DNA of 64,000 bases from DAOLCO01 sp964612555 (GCA_964612555.1 CAZTBW010000005.1:124001-188000); one strand, 5' to 3'; shown: positions 17,366 through 27,021, counted from the stretch's first letter. Notes: generated from the letters alone by a model not told the origin. Numbers and translations: made by a program.

Positions 17366-18220
17366 TTATCCTAGAAGCGCTAGCGCAAGAGCTGGCTGTT
17401 GGTTCGCCTGAGCTAGAACCGCAGCACCTGCCTGCTGAAGAATGTTCAATCGAGTAAGTCGAGCTGCTTCTTCGGCAACGTCCACGTCTCTGATTTGACT
17501 TTCTGCTGAGGCAAAGTTTTCTCGAGCTACTTGAAGGTTGTTTATAGCAACATTCAATCGACTTTCCGCAGCTCCAAGAGTACCTCGGCTTGCAGTAAGT
17601 GAGCCAATCGCCAACTTAACCGCATCCAGTGCACTAAGTGCCGCTTGCTGACCACCTGCTGCCGCGTTCAAAGAAAAAGAAAGATTCTTTAAACCAGCTC
17701 CTGCCAATCCTAATGATTCAAGTGTACCATTAGTACCGGTAAAGGTGATCTGCGAGTTTCCAGTCGAATCAAACCCAACCTGCAATGAAACTGCCTGAGC
17801 TCCGGAAAGAAGCTGAAGTCCATTAAATGAGGTTGTTTCAGATATTCGGGTAATTTCAGATCCAAGAGCAACAAACTCTTGCTGAAGTGCCGAACGCTGA
17901 TTGGAAGAAAGAGTTCCGTTCGCAGACTGCTCCGCAAGCTCACCCATTCTCTGTAACACATTACCAATTTCGCCAAGTGCACCATCAGCAATACTGATAA
18001 GAGATATCCCATCATTTGCGTTACGTATTGCGACAGATGCAATTCTTTGGTCAGCTCTCAAGGTATCAGCAATCGCAAGACCAGAAGCATCGTCTCGTGC
18101 CCTGATAATACGTAAACCTGAAGAGAGTCTTTCGAAAGCGCCTCTTAACTCTGTAGTAGACGAACCAAGACGTCTTTGAGCATTAAGAGAAGCGATATTG
18201 GTATTAATTGTAATGGCCAT
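17366..18220 (-). CDS. Flagellin (second copy)
   Basis: 284 residues, highly similar to the downstream flagellin: MAITINTNIASLNAQRRL, FERLSSGLRIIRARDDASGL, ESQIRDVDVAEEAARLTR and a C-terminus LAQANQQPALALALLG. It too lacks a large variable domain. An AAGGAGG-type ribosome site precedes the ATG. Differences concentrate around residues 105-215, the exposed part of domain D1. Two near-identical flagellins commonly form one composite filament with position-specific use. A candidate sigma-28 promoter is present upstream. Confidence 0.96.
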   Translation of the reverse strand: MAITINTNIASLNAQRRLGSSTTELRGAFERLSSGLRIIRARDDASGLAIADTLRADQRIASVAIRNANDGISLISIADGALGEIGNVLQRMGELAEQSANGTLSSNQRSALQQEFVALGSEITRISETTSFNGLQLLSGAQAVSLQVGFDSTGNSQITFTGTNGTLESLGLAGAGLKNLSFSLNAAAGGQQAALSALDAVKLAIGSLTASRGTLGAAESRLNVAINNLQVARENFASAESQIRDVDVAEEAARLTRLNILQQAGAAVLAQANQQPALALALLG

Positions 18221-18380
18221 AGTTTTCCTCCTTGAAACTATTGCCTCCTAGCGTACAACCAAGATACATCCTTTGTACCTTTTCCCCCTCAAAAACCACA
18301 TCCCGCAACACTAAGGGGCACTACGTTTTATTAATATTACTTGCAAGCCGTGCACATGAGCATCATGCCTGTACAGGAGG

Positions 18381-18408
18381 GTGTCGACCAGGCAAGGATT
18401 AAACTTTA
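18381..18408 (-). promoter_or_regulatory. Candidate sigma-28 (FliA) promoter of flagellin gene 2
   Basis: On the minus strand a perfect TAAAGTTT (18408-18401) is followed after 12 bases by GTCGACAC (18388-18381), which matches GCCGATAA at 5 of 8 positions. The usual spacer is 11. The leader to the ATG at 18220 would be about 150 bases. The -35 match is strong and the -10 match weak. Confidence 0.4.
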
Positions 18409-18439
18409 GATTTTTATTCTAAGGAATAACTTTTTTATT

Positions 18440-18482
18440 TTTTTAAAAGAATAAGGGGTCTTACACACACGCATAAGACCCC
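18440..18482 (-). terminator. Terminator after the HU-family gene
   Basis: A 9-bp perfect stem (GGGGTCTTA at 18455-18463 with TAAGACCCC at 18474-18482) and a 10-base loop are followed on the minus strand by TTATTCTTTT. It lies between the HU-family stop and the flagellin-2 promoter region, insulating the flagellin. Confidence 0.7.
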
Positions 18483-18519
18483 CAAAAAAAGAAATCCAGA
18501 AAAATTCCAGAAAAGAAAA

Positions 18520-18840
18520 CTATAAAACAGCTTCTTTTAGCGCCTTACTTGGAGTAAGACGAACTTTTTTCTTAGCTTTAATTTTTATTAACTCACCAGT
18601 AGCAGGGTTTCTTCCCATTCTGGCTTTAGTTTGACGAACCTGTAACTTTCCAATACCTGGAAGTGGCAATTTGTAACCTTTCTTTAATGCTGCCTGAACC
18701 ATGCCTGCAAAGCCATCAAAAACAATCTTTGCCTGCTTTCTGTTTTCAAGACCGCAGGTTTCAAGAAGTGCCTGCATTAACTCCGCCTGGGTATATTGAA
18801 CCCCGTTCTTTGGTTTTGGAACCTTTACTGATTTACTCAT
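18520..18840 (-). CDS. HU/IHF-family DNA-binding protein
   Basis: 106 residues, close to the 90-100 usual for the family. The helical N-terminal part (YTQAELMQALLETCGL) is followed by the beta-arm signature GRNPATGELIKIKAKKKVRL and the ending TPSKALKEAVL. A basic 12-residue N-terminal extension (SKSVKVPKPKNG) precedes the fold. It bends or compacts DNA as a dimer. It stands alone with its own terminator between tsaE and the flagellins. Confidence 0.93.
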   Translation of the reverse strand: MSKSVKVPKPKNGVQYTQAELMQALLETCGLENRKQAKIVFDGFAGMVQAALKKGYKLPLPGIGKLQVRQTKARMGRNPATGELIKIKAKKKVRLTPSKALKEAVL

Positions 18841-18961
18841 ATCTTATGAATCTCCAATAATAATGGTACTTATAAATAATCTCCAGATTATTTTTCAAGC
18901 ACTAGATGTAATTCAGTTCCAGTGTAAAGAAAAGCAAAAAGTGCAAAAAATGGGCGTTTTA

Positions 18962-19477
18962 TTAGATTTTTTTCGAGCAGAATGAGTTTTTTACAGCCTC
19001 ATTCAAAGGCATCTCCCTTGAATAGAGACAAAATTCCCTAAGATTTTCAGTTTTGTCCAGGGTAAGACACTGGCTGAATTGAAATATGTAATCAAGATTC
19101 TCAAGGAGCAAAGGACATTTTTCATGCCATTCTACGAGAATTATCTCCTTTACTGAAGTATCACCTTGAGAAAATTCCAGAATATCTTCAAGTACTTCAT
19201 CAAAACAGCTAAGCCGATATAAATCCCAGTGTCTTATAAGTAATGACCCGGTCTTGTCATTCATAGAGTACTGATTTTCCAGAGTATAGCTTGGACTTGT
19301 AATTTCACTCTCCAAACCCAAAACCTTACAAAATGCTCTTATAAAAGTAGTCTTACCCGCCCCCAAGCCTCCCTCTAAACCAATAAGAGTTCTATCTTGA
19401 TCAATTAAAGGTAGTAGATTTGTGCATAATTCATCAATTTCAGATAAACTATATTCAATGCAAAGTTGCTTCTTCAT
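18962..19477 (-). CDS. tsaE: tRNA N6-adenosine threonylcarbamoyltransferase ATPase subunit TsaE
   Basis: ATPase of the TsaB-TsaD-TsaE complex that makes t6A37 in ANN-reading tRNAs. The protein is 171 residues. Walker A is GGLGAGKTT (36-44), followed by SPSYTL and the conserved HWDLYRL. The last 30 residues after the VEWHEKCP region are longer than usual. It overlaps the NnrE/NnrD stop by 4 bases (ATGA), a common pairing in bacteria. Confidence 0.93.
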   Translation of the reverse strand: MKKQLCIEYSLSEIDELCTNLLPLIDQDRTLIGLEGGLGAGKTTFIRAFCKVLGLESEITSPSYTLENQYSMNDKTGSLLIRHWDLYRLSCFDEVLEDILEFSQGDTSVKEIILVEWHEKCPLLLENLDYIFQFSQCLTLDKTENLREFCLYSREMPLNEAVKNSFCSKKI

Positions 19478-21099
19478 ACAGCAGTATCTGACTCCAGCAC
19501 CCTTGAGACAGCTTCGGGGAGTTTCCCTGTCACCTCACTTGCGAGCATACCACCCGAAGCACCATGTGAAACTTCCCATAACCTGGCAGCTTCAGTATGG
19601 AGAAAGACCGAAACAATAGCAGCTTCTAAAGAAGTAATTCCCTTTGCAAGAAAAGCCCCTAAAATACCCGATAAAATATCACCCGAACCAGCCACTCCAA
19701 GGGAAGGTACACGACAATAGTTTATATACTGCGCCTCCTTATTCGAAATCACAGAATAAGGTCCTTTCAATAATAAAACAGCTTGATTATTTCTGCTAAA
19801 TTCATAAGACAAGGAAAGCCTTGATCTTTTTATTTCTTCTACGCTCTTCCCTGTAAGTCTGGAAAACTCACCATAGTGAGGAGTCAAAATACAATGTGAA
19901 GCAAAAAGCTTCATTAACTCTCTGTGCATAGCAAGGCTTGTAATGGCATCAGCATCAATTACAAGGGGAATGTTCTGTTTTCTTTCACTCGCAAATCTCA
20001 AAATATACTCAAGCACCTGTACGGCACCACTATCAGTCCCCATACCTGGACCCACTACAATCGCATCTTTCTTTTCCAGAACAGCACTCCAGAACTCTTC
20101 ATTAAAAGACCCAAAGGTTCCATTTTCAGAATCCGGAACCTGTTTCTGCATTATTTCCGGAGGAACAAAGATATCCTTCTTTTCAGATGGTCTTACAAGA
20201 GTCACAAGCCCCGCTCCAGCTTTCAGAGCAGATAAACACGACAATACCGGAGCCCCCTCCTTCCCTTTTGAACCACCAACAATAAGCACATGCCCCTTAT
20301 CCCCCTTATGAGAATTTCCGGACTCAGGATATACCTGTAAAAGTACTCTCTGAACCAATCCCCTGGAAATAACTTTTCGGGGAATTACAGGAGTAATACT
20401 TTGCCCCGGAATACCAATATCAAGTAACACCACCTCCCCACAGATCATATCTGCCTCGGGGTTTACATGCACCGGCTTCAGACACTGAAGCGCCCAGGTG
20501 CAATCTGCCTTAATACCCGAAAAATCACCAAACCCTTCATCCGGACTGTTCCCACTTGGAATATCCACAGAACACACAAAAACATCATTTAATTCAACCA
20601 GACGATTCACTTCTTCAACGACCGTTTTCAGGAAACCACGGGGAGAACCTGAAAAACCGCTACCTGTTATTGCATCAATCAGAATACTCTCCCGGGAAAT
20701 CTTTGACAGCTCAGAACGCAAGGACTCAATATCGGTACACACACAATAGTCAGAAGAAACTTTCTTAAAAGAATCCCAAACCATTGCCAGTTCTTCACCA
20801 CCTTGAGGAATATCAAAAAGTGAAATCAGCCTTACCGATGCACCTAAACCGGCAAGGATTCTGGCAATCACAACTCCATCACCACCATTATTCCCTTTAC
20901 CACTGAAGACAAAAATCTTTTTCTCTGTAAAATGAGGATACATGGTCAGAAAATCCTTCACACATGCCATCGCCGCATGTTCCATAAGAACACGAGAAGG
21001 AATACTCATTTTGTGAATGGCATGCTGGTCAGCATCCATCATCTCACCTGAAGTAAGAACAGAAACAGGAGAAACGGCGTTATTTAGTCCCAAGCTCAT
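19474..21099 (-). CDS. nnr: Bifunctional NAD(P)H-hydrate epimerase / ADP-dependent dehydratase
   Basis: Repairs hydrated NADH and NADPH. The N-terminal epimerase domain (about 1-220) has MDADQHAI and SGKGNNGGDGVVIARIL. The C-terminal ribokinase-like dehydratase domain contains GGSKGKEGAPVLS, VVGPGMGTDSG and the ATP/ADP-site motif VAGSGDILSGILGAFLA. About 541 residues, normal for the fusion. I prefer the ATG at 21099; a TTG at 21117 in the same frame is possible. Either way the start lies inside the glmM 3' end, implying coupling. Confidence 0.93.
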   Translation of the reverse strand: MSLGLNNAVSPVSVLTSGEMMDADQHAIHKMSIPSRVLMEHAAMACVKDFLTMYPHFTEKKIFVFSGKGNNGGDGVVIARILAGLGASVRLISLFDIPQGGEELAMVWDSFKKVSSDYCVCTDIESLRSELSKISRESILIDAITGSGFSGSPRGFLKTVVEEVNRLVELNDVFVCSVDIPSGNSPDEGFGDFSGIKADCTWALQCLKPVHVNPEADMICGEVVLLDIGIPGQSITPVIPRKVISRGLVQRVLLQVYPESGNSHKGDKGHVLIVGGSKGKEGAPVLSCLSALKAGAGLVTLVRPSEKKDIFVPPEIMQKQVPDSENGTFGSFNEEFWSAVLEKKDAIVVGPGMGTDSGAVQVLEYILRFASERKQNIPLVIDADAITSLAMHRELMKLFASHCILTPHYGEFSRLTGKSVEEIKRSRLSLSYEFSRNNQAVLLLKGPYSVISNKEAQYINYCRVPSLGVAGSGDILSGILGAFLAKGITSLEAAIVSVFLHTEAARLWEVSHGASGGMLASEVTGKLPEAVSRVLESDTAV

Positions 21100-22435
21100 C
21101 TGAGATAACCCCTGCAAGCCGCTCAGCTACCGTAGTACACAATGAAGAAGATTCACATTCCACCATGACACGAGCTTTCATCTCTGTTCCCGAATATCTG
21201 AGAAGTATTCTACCAATTCCCGCAATCTCTTTTTCGGACTGATCTATACAACGCTTAATCTCCGGAACACTTGAAAACTCGACCTTGCTCTTGACGGGAA
21301 TATTAATCAACATCTGAGGGAATCGGGTAAAAATGGTTTTATAAAAAGACAGGGGCTTGTTTTCTTTTTTCATTATAGCAAGCACCTTAAGAGCCGTCAG
21401 TAAGCCATCCCCCGTAGTATTATGATCAAGAAAAATAACATGACCCGATTGCTCCCCACCGAGGATATACCCACGTTCCATCATTGCAGATAACACATAC
21501 CGATCACCTACTGCCGACCTGACAAAATCAATCCCACGTGAAGAAAGCAATTTTTCCAGACCAAGATTACTCATCACGGTACCGACCACTCCCCCTCCTG
21601 TGAGCGTCCCTTGTTCTTTTTGATACAAGGCACACATGGCAAGCACATCATCTCCATCAAAGAGTGCTCCGGTTTCATCACATAAGACAACCCGATCTGC
21701 ATCCCCATCAAAAGCGATTCCGCAATCTGCTCCCGTTTCTTTCACTTTTTGTATAAGCTGCTCAGGATGAAGACTTCCACAATCAAGATTTATATTCTTA
21801 CCATTTGGTCGATCACCTATCATGGTAACATCTACCCCAAGCTCAAAAAACAACTGAGGGGCGACACGATACGCAGCCCCGTTTGCCGCATCTACCACAA
21901 GGCGAAGACCCTCAAGTGAAGAGTCCCGGGAAATACAGTTCTTAAGAAACACAATATAACGCCCTATCGCATCATCAATACGAAATGCCTTACCAATGGA
22001 ACCGGGTTTTGCTTTCAAGGAACCTTGCTCTTTCCCTTGTAAAAGCCCTTCGATATAATCTTCCTGCTCATCAGGGAGCTTGAAACCGTCTTTATCAAAA
22101 ATCTTGATACCATTATCTTCATAAGGGTTGTGAGACGCTGAAATCATAATACCGGCATCAGCACGCATACTTCTTGTGGCAAATGCAACTCCCGGAGTTG
22201 GAAGTGGTCCAACAAGAAGCACATCCACTCCAAGTGAGGAGATACCGGATTCCAGCGCTGTCTCAAGCATATAACCGGATACCCGTGTGTCCTTTCCAAT
22301 AAGTATCCTGTGAGTTCCCCCGTTTGAACGAACCACATGGGCAAGCGCACGTCCGAGCTTGAGAGCAGTCTCAGAATCCATCGGGGGCACGTTTGCTATC
22401 CCTCTTATACCGTCAGTTCCAAACAATCGACCCAC
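21080..22435 (-). CDS. glmM: Phosphoglucosamine mutase
   Basis: Converts glucosamine-6-phosphate to glucosamine-1-phosphate on the way to UDP-GlcNAc, MurA's substrate. The protein is 451 residues. It starts MGRLFGTDGIRGIAN. The phosphoserine loop is GIMISASHNPYEDNGIK, the Mg site FDGDADRV, the sugar loop GGEQSGH and the phosphate-binding loop RYSGTE. It lies directly after cdaA-cdaR, the same order as in Firmicutes, where CdaA, CdaR and GlmM interact physically. Confidence 0.97.
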   Translation of the reverse strand: MGRLFGTDGIRGIANVPPMDSETALKLGRALAHVVRSNGGTHRILIGKDTRVSGYMLETALESGISSLGVDVLLVGPLPTPGVAFATRSMRADAGIMISASHNPYEDNGIKIFDKDGFKLPDEQEDYIEGLLQGKEQGSLKAKPGSIGKAFRIDDAIGRYIVFLKNCISRDSSLEGLRLVVDAANGAAYRVAPQLFFELGVDVTMIGDRPNGKNINLDCGSLHPEQLIQKVKETGADCGIAFDGDADRVVLCDETGALFDGDDVLAMCALYQKEQGTLTGGGVVGTVMSNLGLEKLLSSRGIDFVRSAVGDRYVLSAMMERGYILGGEQSGHVIFLDHNTTGDGLLTALKVLAIMKKENKPLSFYKTIFTRFPQMLINIPVKSKVEFSSVPEIKRCIDQSEKEIAGIGRILLRYSGTEMKARVMVECESSSLCTTVAERLAGVISDELGTK

Positions 22436-22458
22436 CGTATCAACTCCTTAGCTATACA

Positions 22459-23169
22459 CTAATTATCATTTTTAGATTTTTGAGGTTCCGTCTTCACCCC
22501 TTCAGCTTCTCCTTCAATTTCTATATCAACCCCTATCAGGTTTACATTAAGGGTGCTGAATTCACCGGGAGGGCTTACGCGCAACTCAAACCTGCTTGAC
22601 TCTGTCATATCTGTAAGCACGACAGGGTCAGTGGTAATTTTTTTAACTTGCTGAAGCTCTTGAAGCGGTCCTTTAAGAATGACCGTTTTAGGAAAAACTT
22701 TTTTACTTACCACTCGATACCCTTCCCGCAAATCTCCACTAAGAGTCACCTCCACCGGAACTTCCTTACGAACCAGCTCAACAGTACGTACCGTGAGGCG
22801 AGCCGGTTTTGCGTTGGTAATGGTCACGCTAGGCGGAAAACGAAGGGTTTCATATTGTATATCTATCGGAAAAGAGAAAGGAGCATTTTCGGGAAAGGGT
22901 ATTTTAACAACATGAAAACCCGATGATATTTGTTGAACGATACTTTTTGGTCCATACACTTCGATATGTGCGGGTATGCCCTGTCCTGCATGAGGAGGGT
23001 CCACAATTATTCTGTGATCAGGAACATTTTGAAATTCAACCACGGCTGAAACAAGTTGAGTAACAGAATTATCCTGACTATAAAAATACAACTCAAGAAG
23101 AAGCGCCAGACATAGCGAGATCAGCTTCAATGTTTCTTTACTGATCTGATTATCGTTCCTTCTAGCCAT
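22459..23169 (-). CDS. cdaR: YbbR-domain protein CdaR, regulator of c-di-AMP cyclase
   Basis: 236 residues. One N-terminal membrane anchor (about 14-32) is followed by two YbbR-type beta domains facing the periplasm; repeated elements are VPVEVTLSGDLREGYRV and VILKGPLQELQQVKKI. The C-terminal tail is acidic and Lys-rich. In Firmicutes CdaR binds and modulates the cyclase CdaA. The gene starts 6 bases after cdaA and precedes glmM. Confidence 0.88.
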   Translation of the reverse strand: MARRNDNQISKETLKLISLCLALLLELYFYSQDNSVTQLVSAVVEFQNVPDHRIIVDPPHAGQGIPAHIEVYGPKSIVQQISSGFHVVKIPFPENAPFSFPIDIQYETLRFPPSVTITNAKPARLTVRTVELVRKEVPVEVTLSGDLREGYRVVSKKVFPKTVILKGPLQELQQVKKITTDPVVLTDMTESSRFELRVSPPGEFSTLNVNLIGVDIEIEGEAEGVKTEPQKSKNDN

Positions 23170-23175
23170 ACCCCT

Positions 23176-24030
23176 CTATTTGGATTCCTCTGAAGATGAT
23201 GAAAACTTGTCAAAAAACATATGTCTGAAATCTTTATACCTTCGTCTCTGTCTCTTACGAGCAAAAATAGTGATCCTGTGAAGCGCGGTATATAATGTGG
23301 ACTCAGTAAGATCACGGGTAACTTTTCCCTCACGAATAAGTGAGATAGTCCCCGTTTCTTCAGATACCACCACCACAACCGCATCAGTACGCTCTGAAAG
23401 ACCAAGTGCTGCACGATGACGTGTTCCAAAACTGGAACTCAGTTCGGTGTTAAAGGTAAGGGGCAACACGGCGCTCGCCGCAAGAATACGGTCATTGGCA
23501 ATAATAACTGCCCCGTCATGAATCGGAGAAGTGGGAAGAAAAATAGAAATCAATAACTGGTGACTTACCTTACTATCAAGAATAATCGCATTTTCAGTAA
23601 ACTCATCAAGTCCCACTTCTCTTTGAAGTACCATCAGAGCCCCTATTCTTCGTGAAGCAAGTTCACTTGACGCTTTCGCAACGGCTTTGATTACCAGATC
23701 ACCCTGTTCATGATCTTCTCTGCCAAGACCGGGGATAAGACCAACCTTGGTCAAACCTCTCCGTAAATCATCCTGAAACAAAACAACAATCACCAATATC
23801 ACCGAGCCCAGAAAGTTACCAAGAATCCAGGTAAGTGAAGGGAGTTCAAATTTTACCGCAATAAAATAAAATATCGCAATAATAGTAAGCCCCAACAGCA
23901 TCCGACCCGCCCGGGTACCGCGTACAAACAGCAAGGTTCGGTAAATCAGGAGATATACCAGGAGAATATCCAGAGCTATACGAAGAAAAGTTACCCAATC
24001 GATACCATGCAACCAGTCAGGAAGCGTCAT
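23176..24030 (-). CDS. cdaA: Diadenylate cyclase CdaA (c-di-AMP synthase)
   Basis: Makes cyclic di-AMP from two ATP at the inner membrane. The protein is 284 residues. Three N-terminal membrane helices lie within residues 12-85. The DAC domain follows with the catalytic motifs DGA (172-174, in PIHDGAVII) and RHRAA (204-208, in GTRHRAALGLSERTDA). The start overlaps the ftsH stop by 4 bases. Presence implies c-di-AMP signalling in this Gram-negative organism; no c-di-AMP phosphodiesterase gene is in the window. Confidence 0.96.
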   Translation of the reverse strand: MTLPDWLHGIDWVTFLRIALDILLVYLLIYRTLLFVRGTRAGRMLLGLTIIAIFYFIAVKFELPSLTWILGNFLGSVILVIVVLFQDDLRRGLTKVGLIPGLGREDHEQGDLVIKAVAKASSELASRRIGALMVLQREVGLDEFTENAIILDSKVSHQLLISIFLPTSPIHDGAVIIANDRILAASAVLPLTFNTELSSSFGTRHRAALGLSERTDAVVVVVSEETGTISLIREGKVTRDLTESTLYTALHRITIFARKRQRRRYKDFRHMFFDKFSSSSEESK

Positions 24031-25886
24031 TTCACCGACTCCACTTTGCCGTCAACGGGAGGTAATTCTGGCGGCAACTCACCTCCGGATTGAATGATAT
24101 CAACCTGGGCATTGTCAAGTGTCTCTATCTTCAGAAGTGCTTTGGCAAGCTTATCGAGAAAATCTTTATTGCCGGTTATTATTTCTCTTGCTCTCTTCAA
24201 TTCAGAATTGATAATCGTCTTTACCTCTTCATCGATCTTGTATGCCGTTTCTTCAGAATAATCCCTGTGGTGCCCAATATCACGCCCAAGAAACACCGCA
24301 TCGTCCTTTTTACCATAGGCAAGAGGACCCAGAGTGTCACTCATCCCCCACTCACATACCATTTTCCTTGCGATATTGGTTGCCACCGAAATATCAGACT
24401 GGGCTCCGGTAGTAATCTTGTTAAAGATCAACTCTTCCGCCACCCTTCCACCAAATGCTATACAGATTCTGTCAAGCCAGTACTCTCTGGGGTACGTGTG
24501 TTTATCATCCTCCGGTAGCTGCTGCATCAGCCCCAGAGCCACCCCACGGGGTACAATAGTTACCTTGTGCAAAGGGTCTGCATCCGGAAGTAATTTGGCA
24601 ATCACCGCATGTCCCGCTTCATGGTATGCAGTAATTTCTTTCTCTTTTTCAGAGAGCACCAATGACCTTCTCTCAGCTCCCATCATGATTTTATCTTTTG
24701 CATATTCAACATGAGCCATGGTCACTTCGTTTGCATCCTGCAAGGCAGCCCACAATGCCGCTTCATTCACCAGATTGGAGAGATCGGCACCGGAAAAACC
24801 CGGAGTACCTCTCGCAATTTTATGAATATCCACGTCACTTGCAATGGGAACTTTCTTGGTATGTACTTTTAAAATAGCTTCACGTCCCTTGATATCCGGA
24901 AGCGGAACAATAACCTGGCGATCAAACCTTCCGGGACGAAGCAGTGCCGGGTCAAGTACATCGGGACGATTTGTAGCTGCTATAAGAATCACCCCTTCAT
25001 TTGCTTCAAATCCGTCCATCTCAACCAATAACTGATTAAGAGTCTGTTCACGTTCATCATGACCACCACCAAGCCCGGCACCTCTATGACGACCAACCGC
25101 ATCTATCTCATCTATAAAGATAATACACGGTGCATTCTTCTTTCCTTTAAGAAAAAGATCACGCACTCTGGAAGCACCCACCCCAACAAACATCTCAACA
25201 AAATCAGAACCGGAAATACTGAAAAAAGGCACCCCTGCCTCACCCGCTATTGCTTTTGCAAGTAAAGTCTTACCCGTACCGGGGCTACCAACCAGCAACA
25301 CCCCTTTTGGTATACGCCCTCCCAGTTTGGTAAACTTTTTTGGGTCTTTAAGAAATTTCACAATAGACTCAAGGTCGGACTTTGACTCTTCTATACCGGC
25401 AACATCTGCAAAAGTTACTTTTTTGCTATCCTCTTCAAGTAATCGCGCCTTACTTTTCCCAAAACTCAGAGCCTTTCCACCACTTGCCTGAAACTGTCTC
25501 CATATCAAGAACCACAGACCGATAATAATGATAAAGGGAAGGATACTTTGAAAAAATATCACATACCAGGGATCTTCTTCCTTAGGCATTCCATCAAATT
25601 TGACATTATGCTCACGAAGGAGTTCAACCAGAGTAGCATCTGAGGGGGGAGGATAGCTTAGAAAATTACCTTCTCTTCCATCCTGAAGACCTTCAACATA
25701 TACCCCTTCTATCTTGTGCTCACGAATCTTTACCTCGGCAACATTACCCTGAGTCACCTGAGAAATAAAATCTGAATACGTAATCCGGTTCGGACCTTTA
25801 TCTTGAACAGATGTGTAGTTATAGGCGAGCACCATAAGCACTACTATGACAAGCCAAAGACCTGCATTTTTGGAAAACTGGTTCAA
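24027..25886 (-). CDS. ftsH: ATP-dependent zinc metalloprotease FtsH
   Basis: Membrane AAA protease that removes misassembled membrane proteins and short-lived regulators. The protein is 619 residues. Two membrane helices (about 9-25 and 110-130) flank a periplasmic loop. Walker A is GSPGTGKTLLAKA, Walker B IIFIDEIDAVGR, the second region of homology ATNRPDVLDPALLRPGRFD, and the zinc site HEAGH. It starts at a TTG with GGGGGTG just upstream; I see no in-frame ATG alternative nearby. It heads the ftsH-cdaA-cdaR-glmM-nnr-tsaE run. Confidence 0.97.
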   Translation of the reverse strand: MNQFSKNAGLWLVIVVLMVLAYNYTSVQDKGPNRITYSDFISQVTQGNVAEVKIREHKIEGVYVEGLQDGREGNFLSYPPPSDATLVELLREHNVKFDGMPKEEDPWYVIFFQSILPFIIIIGLWFLIWRQFQASGGKALSFGKSKARLLEEDSKKVTFADVAGIEESKSDLESIVKFLKDPKKFTKLGGRIPKGVLLVGSPGTGKTLLAKAIAGEAGVPFFSISGSDFVEMFVGVGASRVRDLFLKGKKNAPCIIFIDEIDAVGRHRGAGLGGGHDEREQTLNQLLVEMDGFEANEGVILIAATNRPDVLDPALLRPGRFDRQVIVPLPDIKGREAILKVHTKKVPIASDVDIHKIARGTPGFSGADLSNLVNEAALWAALQDANEVTMAHVEYAKDKIMMGAERRSLVLSEKEKEITAYHEAGHAVIAKLLPDADPLHKVTIVPRGVALGLMQQLPEDDKHTYPREYWLDRICIAFGGRVAEELIFNKITTGAQSDISVATNIARKMVCEWGMSDTLGPLAYGKKDDAVFLGRDIGHHRDYSEETAYKIDEEVKTIINSELKRAREIITGNKDFLDKLAKALLKIETLDNAQVDIIQSGGELPPELPPVDGKVESVK

Positions 25887-26016
25887 AAAACACCCCCACT
25901 AAAAGACTAAAATAGTCAATAGACTAGTTTTGATTAAAAAAATTTAAATTTCGAACAATAAGGTAAGATATAGATACATCAAAGACAAGAGATTTAGAAC
26001 ACAAGGAAAAATTATT

Positions 26017-27021
26017 TTAATTCCTTATAAATCTAAGGGGTATTACTTTTCCCATACGTTTATCCACAACTGCGGTAATCTTCTGTCCCATATCAATATG
26101 CTTCACTTCGGAGGGCTTTGAAAGAAGCATTTCTGAGAGAGCAAGGTACCTTCTGTTACTTATACACGAAGCAGTAACACCTATGTCCTCACCTGCAATG
26201 ATTCGAAGTACCCGAGTTCTGAGAATTTCAGGAATCAAGTTAAATGAAACATCCCCTTTTTTGCTATAAGTAAAAGCAGACTCTTCAAGATATAACTCTT
26301 CAGCACAGGATTTCTTAATAAAATCATCAAGAGATTTTCGTGCCGACGGATTCACCTCTTCAAACAGTGAGAGCACCTTATGCCGAATAAAATTACGTGT
26401 GTACAGGGTGTCAGAGTTGGTACTGTCTTCAACAAATGAAACTCCATTTGCCTGAGCATAGGCGGTAAGCTCATGCTTTGAAACTGAAAGAAAGGGTCTC
26501 AGAACTTTTCTATCCGGATCAATCTCCCTGATTAGTCCATGTTCATTCGCCACGGCTCTTCCGGTAATCAACCTGAAAAGAAAGGTTTCAATCTCATCAT
26601 CCAGATGATGCGCGGTTACCACAAAATCCGCTCCGGTCTGAAGTCGAACCTCATTAAAAAATTCGTAGCGTACATAACGCCCCCAGGATTCAATTCCCGT
26701 ATCAGGGGGATTCCCGATCTTACAAAAAAAAGGCAGTTTTTTTGCCTCAGAGATTTTTCTTACAAACTCCTCATCTGAAGCACTTTCAGCTCTCAGATTA
26801 TGATTTACATGCACGACACCCGAAACAGTAACAGGCAAGGAATGATTCGGGTTTGTAAATATATCAAGAAGAACAGAAGAATCGAGCCCACCTGAGACGG
26901 CAAGCAGCAATGAAGGAGGAGAGGCAGATGGCCGCACCTCCCTAAGCCTTAACAAACACCTTTCAACACAAGAAAAAATTTCAGATTCCACCGAATCCAT
27001 CCTGAAACCAAACTCAGACAA
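26017..27021 (-). CDS. tilS: tRNA(Ile)-lysidine synthase
   Basis: Modifies C34 of the AUA-reading tRNA-Ile to lysidine. The protein is 334 residues. The PP-loop ATPase motif is VSGGLDSSVLLDIF (SGGLDSS at 43-49), followed by HHLDDEIETFLFRL and the conserved LRPFL and EDSTNSDTLYTRNFIRH. The C-terminal domain is short, as in non-enterobacterial TilS. It overlaps the upstream methylene-THF dehydrogenase gene by 8 bases. ftsH follows after 130 A/T-rich bases with no clear promoter. Confidence 0.95.
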   Translation of the reverse strand: MSEFGFRMDSVESEIFSCVERCLLRLREVRPSASPPSLLLAVSGGLDSSVLLDIFTNPNHSLPVTVSGVVHVNHNLRAESASDEEFVRKISEAKKLPFFCKIGNPPDTGIESWGRYVRYEFFNEVRLQTGADFVVTAHHLDDEIETFLFRLITGRAVANEHGLIREIDPDRKVLRPFLSVSKHELTAYAQANGVSFVEDSTNSDTLYTRNFIRHKVLSLFEEVNPSARKSLDDFIKKSCAEELYLEESAFTYSKKGDVSFNLIPEILRTRVLRIIAGEDIGVTASCISNRRYLALSEMLLSKPSEVKHIDMGQKITAVVDKRMGKVIPLRFIRN

